From Roseivirga sp. UBA6061 (GTDB taxonomy: Bacteria > Bacteroidota > Bacteroidia > Cytophagales > Cyclobacteriaceae), in assembly GCA_002427745.1 (NCBI GenBank), contig DIYF01000044.1, forward strand, positions 1 to 12,489: a stretch of 12,489 nucleotides of DNA, given 5' to 3'. The translations under genes and the position numbers were made by a program. Below are positions 6,624-12,489 of the stretch, piece by piece. The notes below the pieces were generated by a model. It was not told the DNA's origin, searched no databases, and saw only the letters and a program-made list of their open reading frames with translations. Each line of letters opens with the position of its first letter. Position 1 is the first letter of the stretch.

Positions 6624-8894
6624 TTACTTTCCTACTTCAATACTGGCAAAGGTGCCATCTTTACCAATATCATCATTCCAAAGGGAGTTTGCGCCTACTG
6701 AACCTATCAGATTGATTTTTTTAGCGTGATTTCCCAGGTCACTGCGCTTTATGCCCAGGTAGTAGGCATGCTGACCGGGATCGAAATAGTAGGTGAGGTT
6801 ATTCTTCTTAACATTGATCCATTCACGCTTTGCTATCCCTGTGGCATCCGTCAGGCCATTATAACCTGCATATCCGTCTCCTTGTCTCACAGGTCCCGCA
6901 GACAGCATCAGGTCTACGGTAAAAGATTTATTGGAGCCGTACCAGTTGGTACCGGTTGTCTGGTCATTGTCGATATCCAGCGAAATACTGAGGGCAGGAT
7001 CAAGTGTGGATATAGGATTATGGGTTTCCAGCTTAAACCATAGGCTGTCGGTCTGACTGTTATAATGATAGTAAAGGGCCTTGCCATCCGATGAATTGGG
7101 ATTTTGTCCATCTGCGATGGTGTCTGTGAGTAGCAGTTTCCACGGTGCTTTCAGGACAGGTTCAGGCGCATAAGGTTTTTCAAAAGCCTCCCCCATGCGG
7201 ATGATTGCTTTGTTTTCTCCCCAGTGAATCACCAGATCCATACTTTCATTCGTAATGTTTTCGAAACGGTAGGTCAGCCTTTCCTGATGAGTAGCCTTAA
7301 CTGAAGGAACCTCCAGCTGTAGTACATCATAGGCATGATCGTAGCCTGAGGTGTTCCATTGGTTCAGAATACTGTTCAGTATGATTGTCCATTGCTCTGC
7401 TTCAGGCTTGATAAAAAGTGTGTATTGGCCTTTTGGGATAGTCCTGTTCTCAACTCTGGTATCCCGGGAAAAACTGATTTCTGTACCTTCATTGGCTCCG
7501 GCTCTCCAGATTTTTCCGTAGGGAATGAGTCCTCCGAAAAGCGCTCTGTTTTTGGCTGCTGGTCGGGAGTAACTGATGCTCACGTCTGTGTTGGAGAATG
7601 TCTGCGAAACGGATGCCCGGGGGCTCTTATTCACTTCATAAGTAGGTCTTTTCCGGGGGGGTACCCCGAAGTCTCCCGGGGCTTTGATAAACTCATCAAT
7701 GATCCTGCCTGCTGCCTCGGGTTGGTCGTAGAGTATCAGGTTGCGTGTCTTTTTCAGAGGAACCAGGTGGATGGGTTTATCATGATGTTTCAGGCTTAGC
7801 TTTTGCCAGGCAATGATGTTGTTTCTGGAAAAAGCGACCATGGGTGAGAGCCCGTCCTGAACGGAAGTCATGGACAACAGAGGAACCTTCAGCCGCTCAA
7901 TATCATCAGCCAGGTTAACAACACTCATTTGTTCCATATAACAACGATAAGCGTAGATATCAGTCTCTTCTTCATTTTTGATCTGTATATCACGAATGGC
8001 TTCTGAGTTGATGGAGAAGGCACTTTGAAAACTGGCATGGGGCTGAAATACCGGGTAAGGGATAAACTCTGCCTTGGGAAATGATGTATTGGCCCTAGCG
8101 AGCCTTTCTTCAGGACTAAGGGTGTTGGATGGAATCATGGGGGACTGGTTTGAAGTAAGCAAACCATTTAAGGCAACGACTCCCTTAACCTTGTCGGGGT
8201 GGTTCAGGCCAAAGCGGATGGCAATGAATCCCCCCAGTCCGTTGCCGCCTATAAAGGCTTCCTCAAGTCTTTCGTTTTTCATGAGGTTCAGCAGTCCGTT
8301 TTCAATATGATTGAACCAGGGCATTTCAGCCAGTTTGCGCTTATTTTGTCTTAAATAGGGAAGGACTCCCCCAAAACCGGGAAGGGTGATGGTGATGATT
8401 GTATAATCTTTTCTTTTCAGCTCAATAAAGCGACTGTAAACAGAAGCATTGAAACCTGCCGGGGGAATCAGAATGAGTGTCTCTTTTCCACTACCAAATT
8501 TTTCAATCTTTCCCGGACTGTGCTCAGGTGTGGCCTCTGATTTCGTCAATTGATAATCAGGTAGTTTATGGTTGTAATAAGTTGAGAAAAGCGGGAAGGC
8601 TCCGAACTGCAACCATCTTTTTTGAAAAGTGGAGTCGGTATCTTCTGAGAGTTCGAAGAAATAGCGGTGGATTTTCATCCAGCTTACGATTCTTTCTCTT
8701 CGGGGCTTCCGCCTGTCTTCTGCCACCACAAGCAGGCTTGTCAGCTCTGTGAGTTTATCGACCGGAACCTGCTCTTGCCTGCCCATATAGTCAATCAGAC
8801 TTTCTAGGCGAGATTGGGCGTGTTGTTCCGGATTTTGTGCTCTTGATAGTAAGGGCCACAGGATGAGTATGGCCCATATTAAAAAATGCTTCAT
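6624..8894 (-). CDS. Exported alpha/beta-hydrolase-fold / DUF2911 fusion, likely pseudoenzyme
   Basis: This is a 756-residue secreted multidomain protein. Residues 1-19 form a signal peptide, with likely cleavage after SRA, and about 21-128 is an unassigned helical region. An alpha/beta-hydrolase-type domain (about 130-403) has LPGFGG (171-176) and a nucleophile elbow GNGLGG (217-222), where family members normally have Gly-x-Ser-x-Gly. Gly219 sits at the Ser position. Asp347 fits the catalytic acid, but the usual His near the C-terminal end is Asn385 (TRNLILYDQPE). I confirmed these codons in the DNA. A DUF2911 domain follows (about 425-567, with ALFGGLIPYGKIWRAGANE). The C-terminal 570-756 looks like a beta-sandwich of the DOMON/CBM9 kind, with an acidic SLDIDNDQTTGT segment (638-649) that might bind a metal; that assignment is inferred. 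The start ATG has AAGG about six bases upstream. The gene lies between the amidase gene and the kinase gene. Its role is unknown; ligand binding rather than hydrolysis seems likely. Confidence 0.9.
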   Translation of the reverse strand: MKHFLIWAILILWPLLSRAQNPEQHAQSRLESLIDYMGRQEQVPVDKLTELTSLLVVAEDRRKPRRERIVSWMKIHRYFFELSEDTDSTFQKRWLQFGAFPLFSTYYNHKLPDYQLTKSEATPEHSPGKIEKFGSGKETLILIPPAGFNASVYSRFIELKRKDYTIITITLPGFGGVLPYLRQNKRKLAEMPWFNHIENGLLNLMKNERLEEAFIGGNGLGGFIAIRFGLNHPDKVKGVVALNGLLTSNQSPMIPSNTLSPEERLARANTSFPKAEFIPYPVFQPHASFQSAFSINSEAIRDIQIKNEEETDIYAYRCYMEQMSVVNLADDIERLKVPLLSMTSVQDGLSPMVAFSRNNIIAWQKLSLKHHDKPIHLVPLKKTRNLILYDQPEAAGRIIDEFIKAPGDFGVPPRKRPTYEVNKSPRASVSQTFSNTDVSISYSRPAAKNRALFGGLIPYGKIWRAGANEGTEISFSRDTRVENRTIPKGQYTLFIKPEAEQWTIILNSILNQWNTSGYDHAYDVLQLEVPSVKATHQERLTYRFENITNESMDLVIHWGENKAIIRMGEAFEKPYAPEPVLKAPWKLLLTDTIADGQNPNSSDGKALYYHYNSQTDSLWFKLETHNPISTLDPALSISLDIDNDQTTGTNWYGSNKSFTVDLMLSAGPVRQGDGYAGYNGLTDATGIAKREWINVKKNNLTYYFDPGQHAYYLGIKRSDLGNHAKKINLIGSVGANSLWNDDIGKDGTFASIEVGK

Positions 8895-9010
8895 GACCTT
8901 TTTTGAAGGGCATGTTATACAGCCTGGCTGTTGAGATCAATGATTTTGCAGTGAGGCGCAGAAGAGACCAGACAACTGCACTGTGATGAAGTAAACTTAT
9001 GGTGGGTGTT

Positions 9011-10024
9011 TTACTTTATGCCTAAAACCTTCTTCGACATATGCATAGTCACCAGCATATTGGGTACATCTACAACTTCGGCAATATGCAGGTCTCCGGC
9101 CAGGGAGCAGAGCACATAGGCCTCTTCACGTGACAGGCTATGTTCGGCTTCCAGATAATCTACCATGTAGCCGATCGCTTTTTTGGTGGCACCATCAATG
9201 CTGGGAGCAAAGCCGGTAACAGCATAATAATCATCGGTTTCATATTGGGGTTCGGCCAGATACTTTTTGCCTTTAATTACCCTGATTTCGTATATGATCC
9301 GCATAGGTGCTTCTATGGCCGTACCACTCACCTCCCCCAGTCCCTGTGTGGCATGGGTATCCCCAATGGAGAAAAGGCCTCCTTCAACAAAAACCGGGAA
9401 GTATACCGTGGTGCCCTCAACCAGATGCGGGTCGTCCATGTTACCACCATTGGCTCTTGGCGGAATAGTTGAGAGCAGCGAGTCAGTAGCGGGTGCCACG
9501 CCCATTACCCCGGGAAATGGCTTTAGCGGAAGCCTGATCTTGTCATTAAAACGGATGGTTTCACTGTCTTTATCAATGGCAAATGTTTTCAGGTATGGTT
9601 CTGTAAACTCATCGGCTAGGTAGCCAAAGCCGGGAAAGATGCCTGTCCAGCCCCACTCACCGGCTTCTATCTTATGTAGGGTGACCGCAATGACATCACC
9701 CGGCTCAGCACCCTCTACATGCACGGGCCCGGTAATAGGATGGATGGGCTCAAAACTCACATTGGCTACATCTGCTGTCGTAGAATTCAGGGCCAGCTGA
9801 CCATCTGTGGCTTCCTCGGTAAAAGCCTCTATAATGGCTCCACTGGGTACACTTAAGGCAGGTTCTATGGTACTGCTGAACTTGTTATGCGTATGCTCAG
9901 TGGTGAGCGTGTATTGCGGCTCAGGGTAAACTTTCTCTGCTTTGTGAATCTTTTCTTCGGTAGTGGGAGTGCAGCCCAAAAGCAACGCACAAAGGCTGCC
10001 GGTCAGGAGTAGTCTGGATTTCAT
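9011..10024 (-). CDS. Acetamidase/formamidase family lipoprotein
   Basis: This 337-residue protein belongs to the FmdA/AmdA family, which hydrolyses short amides such as formamide and acetamide to ammonia and an acid. Family motifs include HPITGPVHVEGAEPGDV (95-111), NGGNMD (192-197), GDTHATQGLGEVSGTAIE (221-238) and SLAGDLHIAEVVD (307-319), all with conserved acidic and His residues intact. Residues 1-18 form a lipoprotein signal, with a basic MKSR start, a hydrophobic core and the lipobox LLGC with Cys18, so the enzyme should be anchored in the envelope. Many family members are cytoplasmic. The true substrate is not fixed by sequence. The ATG at 10024 has an AGAGGAAA stretch about 12 bases upstream, rather far for a normal ribosome-binding site. 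It follows the small membrane-protein gene by 99 bases and precedes the fusion gene by 116 bases, so it may have its own promoter. No exact Bacteroidota -7 box is visible; TATTTTG about 25 bases upstream is a near match. Confidence 0.92.
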   Translation of the reverse strand: MKSRLLLTGSLCALLLGCTPTTEEKIHKAEKVYPEPQYTLTTEHTHNKFSSTIEPALSVPSGAIIEAFTEEATDGQLALNSTTADVANVSFEPIHPITGPVHVEGAEPGDVIAVTLHKIEAGEWGWTGIFPGFGYLADEFTEPYLKTFAIDKDSETIRFNDKIRLPLKPFPGVMGVAPATDSLLSTIPPRANGGNMDDPHLVEGTTVYFPVFVEGGLFSIGDTHATQGLGEVSGTAIEAPMRIIYEIRVIKGKKYLAEPQYETDDYYAVTGFAPSIDGATKKAIGYMVDYLEAEHSLSREEAYVLCSLAGDLHIAEVVDVPNMLVTMHMSKKVLGIK

Positions 10025-10123
10025 ACTAAGGTTGATTTCCTCTCAAAATACGAAAACTTCTTTCCTTTGAATGAATGCTGTTTTACATGTTCATGAACCT
10101 TGAGCTGTCTTTACTGTCATGGT

Positions 10124-10354
10124 TTAATAGCGCTGATCTTCTTTTGGCTTTTTGAATTGAGACCTGAGAAAAAGGCCGAGTCCTGCCATGATTCCTGACC
10201 AGAATAAAGCACCCAGTACGCTGACCACACCCCAACCTTCTCCGGAAGAGAGGTTTGAGTATTCCGTTACCAATACAAACAGATTCCAAAGAAAAATAGC
10301 TGCTCCGACAAGGGCAAGGAACGTAGCTATGATGAAAACAGCTTCTTTTATCAC
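10124..10354 (-). CDS. Small two-TM membrane protein
   Basis: This 76-residue protein of unknown family has two hydrophobic helices (about 5-30 and 41-64) joined by a Gly/Ser-rich loop (SNLSSGEGWG). It ends in a basic, hydrophilic tail (SQFKKPKEDQRY), which suggests cytoplasmic ends. It starts with GTG at 10354, and this codon overlaps the TGA stop of the pentapeptide gene in a 4-base GTGA junction, a typical sign of translational coupling. No ATG lies near the start, so GTG is well supported. It is the third gene of the M61/pentapeptide unit. I cannot assign a function. Confidence 0.75.
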   Translation of the reverse strand: MIKEAVFIIATFLALVGAAIFLWNLFVLVTEYSNLSSGEGWGVVSVLGALFWSGIMAGLGLFLRSQFKKPKEDQRY

Positions 10355-10917
10355 TCCACTACAATATCAAACTGACTCAGCAGGGCCAGCACTTCCGGTG
10401 TAGAAAAACGTGCCTTTTTGATCTGATTGTTCCAGGGATCAAAGGAATAGCCATGCGCATTTCTGAAGTCGGTTTTAGAGAGATTACACCGCTCAAAGTT
10501 GCTGCCTGCCAGACTGGAACCTGTAAACCAGGAGCCTGACAGATCCACCTCTACAAAATCACATTCTTTGATCTCGGAATTCAGAAAGCGGGTTTTCGGG
10601 ATTTTCAGCTCCTTAAAATGCGAATAGCTCAATTGACAGTTTTCAAAGGACACAGAGAAGAGCATGCGGCTCACATCTTCAAAATCAATCCCACTGAGGC
10701 GACATGCTTTGAAACGGATGTCCTGCCATTTGGTATTGATTACTTTAACCCTGTCCAGGTTACAGCTTTCAAAGCTGCAGTTCTCAAAGCTTGCCTGCCC
10801 TAAGTCGGCATTGGTAAAGTCACAGTTGGCAAAGTGGCATTCATCGTAATAGTGCCCTCTCAGGCTTGCTTCGGCAAAGTCCTGAGAGGTAAAAGTCTGT
10901 TCTGAGAAGTCTGACAT
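10351..10917 (-). CDS. Pentapeptide-repeat protein, Qnr/McbG-like
   Basis: This 188-residue cytoplasmic protein is built almost wholly of five-residue repeats with a central Phe or Leu, such as the CDF, ADL, ASF, CSF and CNL turns over residues 28-55, and again at 108-152. Such proteins fold as a right-handed beta-helix that resembles B-DNA. The length is close to McbG and Qnr proteins, which shield DNA gyrase, and the repeat run has a break at about 80-95 as in Qnr proteins. A non-repeat C-terminal cap (154-188, NNQIKKARFSTPEVLALLSQ) resembles the tail of that group. Gyrase protection is possible from the family but is not shown, since many chromosomal members have no known effect. The start ATG lies only 5 bases after the M61 stop, and its stop overlaps the next gene, so it is the middle gene of a tight operon. 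Confidence 0.9.
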   Translation of the reverse strand: MSDFSEQTFTSQDFAEASLRGHYYDECHFANCDFTNADLGQASFENCSFESCNLDRVKVINTKWQDIRFKACRLSGIDFEDVSRMLFSVSFENCQLSYSHFKELKIPKTRFLNSEIKECDFVEVDLSGSWFTGSSLAGSNFERCNLSKTDFRNAHGYSFDPWNNQIKKARFSTPEVLALLSQFDIVVE

Positions 10918-10922
10918 CGTTG

Positions 10923-12489
10923 CTATTTCTTTGCCAGCCAGGCATCTCTTCTTTGCTGTGCTTTTCTACTCGCGTTAGCATCCAGCTGACTTCGGAATTG
11001 CCTGGCCTCTGCCAGCGTCAACTGTGCTGTTTTTTCATCTCCCCACATCTTTTTGTAGGTGATTTCTATGGTCTGACCAGGTTTGTATTTGGCCAGGAGG
11101 GCTCCCATTTTGGTATCATTGTTCAATGATTCACCGCCAATACTCAGAATTACATCTTCTTTTTCAATGCCCGCTTTGTACAGTGGAGAGTCCACGGCAG
11201 CATTGGAGGTAAGCTGCCAGCCTGCGCGCTGATTCCGGAGGTTACCACCCAGTGAAGCATTGCCTGCCTGAAGGTTGCTGAAAGACACTCCCATGTTTTT
11301 GAAAAGCGTGGCGTAGTCCGGCACCTGGCTGTCAAAGATGTATTTGTCAAAGAATTCATTGGCAAAGCTTTCACCTGCATAATCTGCCAATACGGCCTGA
11401 AGGTCGCGAACTGTATAGGGAATCTCAGGCTTGCCATGTTTCTGCCATATCTGTTTCATATAATCATCCAGGTTCAGGCCATTGTCCATACTGCGGAGAG
11501 ACATGTCGAGAGCCAGCCCCAATACGGAACCGTAGGTATAGTAAGAGATAAAGATATTGCTATTGTTAGTCGGGTCAATTGAAGTAGCAGCGTCCACAAA
11601 AGGAGCCCTGTAGCTCATCTCAATAGGGTTGAAAAATTTTCTGCCAGGCGCGTTCATTACGTAGCCAACTGCTCCACCAACACCACGAAGGTACTGCTCG
11701 GCTGTGATGCTACCCGAGCGGGCACGAATCAGGTTAGTATAATAGCTGGTAAAGCCTTCGGCAAACCAAAGCTCCCCGGACATATTGGCCTTCTCAAAAT
11801 CAAAGGGCTCAAGCGCTTTCGGCCGGATGCGCTCCACATTCCAGCAATGGAAAAATTCGTGGGAGATGGTACCCATAGACTGACTCCCTAACGCTCTTTC
11901 AATAGGGGCTCCGCTGACCACATAGGTTGAGTTGCGGTGCTCCATGCCGTCACCACTGGCATTGGGCATATAACAGGAAAGAAAGGTGTATTCTCCGAAA
12001 TCAAAATCAGGTAACTCTCCAAATACTTTTTGCTGTTGAATCACCACGCCCATCAATTCTTCGAAATAAGCATCCACTGCCTGTTCATTGGTGCCATGCT
12101 TATGCAGGGCTAGTCTGATTTTCTGTTCATCCACTACCCGCTCGCGTATGTGTAAGTCTGCTATTTCGGTAGGGCTGTCCATCAGGTAATAAGTGTTGGG
12201 AGCATAGTAGATATTGTTGCCCAGGTCTTTGAGCTGGGTGGCTACTTTCCAGTTCAGGTCTTCGCGCACATTGAATTTTACCTTGACCGGCCGATCGTCC
12301 AGTCCACGTGCCCAGGCCAGTGTGGCAGGTATGTTCAGGTGAGCATGGGTTTCGTCAATACCAGAATAGGTACCTCCGGCCCTGTTGGCAAAAAGAGTGT
12401 ATTGAAAGTTCACCGTGCCGTCATGGCCCGAAACGTTCCACTGGTCAGGGGTAGGGCGGGTTACCGGAAGTGCTTTGCCCTGGCTGTCA
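10923..12489 (-). CDS. M61-family metallopeptidase with PDZ domain (N-terminus cut by window edge)
   Basis: This is a partial gene: the frame stays open to the right edge, giving 521 visible residues. The true start lies outside, and the GTG at 12411-12413 is internal, since in-frame sequence before it (SQGKALPV... WNVSG) fits the family N-terminal domain. M61 enzymes are zinc aminopeptidases of the glycyl-aminopeptidase type. The zinc motif HEFFH is at 11847-11861, followed by CWNVERIRPKAL, and the third ligand candidate is the Glu in LWFAEGFTSYY (codon 11757-11759). A PDZ domain lies near the C-terminus (roughly 11200-11010), with SPLYKAGIEKEDVILSIGG. The tail is basic and ends AWLAKK. All catalytic residues seen are intact. 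It is probably exported, as related Bacteroidota proteins are, but the signal peptide is not in view. It is first in a tight unit with the pentapeptide and small-membrane genes. Confidence 0.95.
   Translation of the reverse strand, partial: DSQGKALPVTRPTPDQWNVSGHDGTVNFQYTLFANRAGGTYSGIDETHAHLNIPATLAWARGLDDRPVKVKFNVREDLNWKVATQLKDLGNNIYYAPNTYYLMDSPTEIADLHIRERVVDEQKIRLALHKHGTNEQAVDAYFEELMGVVIQQQKVFGELPDFDFGEYTFLSCYMPNASGDGMEHRNSTYVVSGAPIERALGSQSMGTISHEFFHCWNVERIRPKALEPFDFEKANMSGELWFAEGFTSYYTNLIRARSGSITAEQYLRGVGGAVGYVMNAPGRKFFNPIEMSYRAPFVDAATSIDPTNNSNIFISYYTYGSVLGLALDMSLRSMDNGLNLDDYMKQIWQKHGKPEIPYTVRDLQAVLADYAGESFANEFFDKYIFDSQVPDYATLFKNMGVSFSNLQAGNASLGGNLRNQRAGWQLTSNAAVDSPLYKAGIEKEDVILSIGGESLNNDTKMGALLAKYKPGQTIEITYKKMWGDEKTAQLTLAEARQFRSQLDANASRKAQQRRDAWLAKK

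Noticed and set aside
8920..8930. Inverted repeat CAGCC-T-GGCTG between the amidase and fusion genes, and a spaced TGCAGT/ACTGCA pair nearby
   Set aside because: The arms are short, there is no T-rich tail on the transcribed strand, and the loop is one base for the first and over 20 for the second, so neither is a convincing terminator or operator.
10089..10098. Palindrome GTTCATGAAC between the small membrane gene and the amidase gene
   Set aside because: A 10-base palindrome in a gap of about 100 bases is not rare, it has no second copy and it matches no operator I know.
12411..12413. GTG as the start of the M61 peptidase
   Set aside because: The frame remains open for 25 more codons to the window edge and those residues fit the family N-terminal domain, so this GTG is an internal Val codon.

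Overview
The window looks like chromosomal DNA of a Bacteroidota member, probably a marine-type Cytophagales relative. The evidence is family content only: a carboxypeptidase-regulatory-domain protein with the LGEVVV motif, DUF2911, a LytTR regulator paired with a four-TM His_kinase-type sensor, an M61 peptidase with a PDZ domain, and mostly weak Shine-Dalgarno sequences. No tRNA, rRNA, CRISPR array, insertion sequence or prophage gene was found. The genus cannot be fixed from the sequence.

Layout. Positions 1-356 hold no convincing gene. They contain an A/T-rich block (about 172-208) and, about 80 bases further on, a perfect DnaA box facing a near-perfect one (287-306). A minus-strand gene (357-1430) for an exported protein with a carboxypeptidase-regulatory domain follows. 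It diverges from clpB (1673-4291, plus strand), the protein disaggregase, across a 242-base gap. clpB ends at a hairpin terminator (4332-4366).

Everything right of that terminator is on the minus strand. In transcription order it runs: M61 metallopeptidase (cut by the right edge), Qnr/McbG-like pentapeptide-repeat protein, a two-TM small protein, a lipoprotein of the acetamidase/formamidase family, a large exported alpha/beta-hydrolase-fold/DUF2911 fusion, a LytS-type histidine kinase, its LytTR response regulator, and a final two-TM small protein. The first three are tightly coupled (a 5-base gap, then a 4-base overlap). The kinase and regulator overlap by 14 bases. The kinase follows the fusion gene by 22 bases, so the fusion protein, sensor and regulator are probably co-transcribed.

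Most of the window is ordinary envelope and housekeeping content. The most notable point is the fusion protein: its alpha/beta-hydrolase domain keeps the acid residue but has Gly in place of the nucleophilic Ser and Asn in place of the catalytic His. It therefore looks like a secreted pseudoenzyme, and it sits directly upstream of a two-component system. I see no clear new defence or mobile system.
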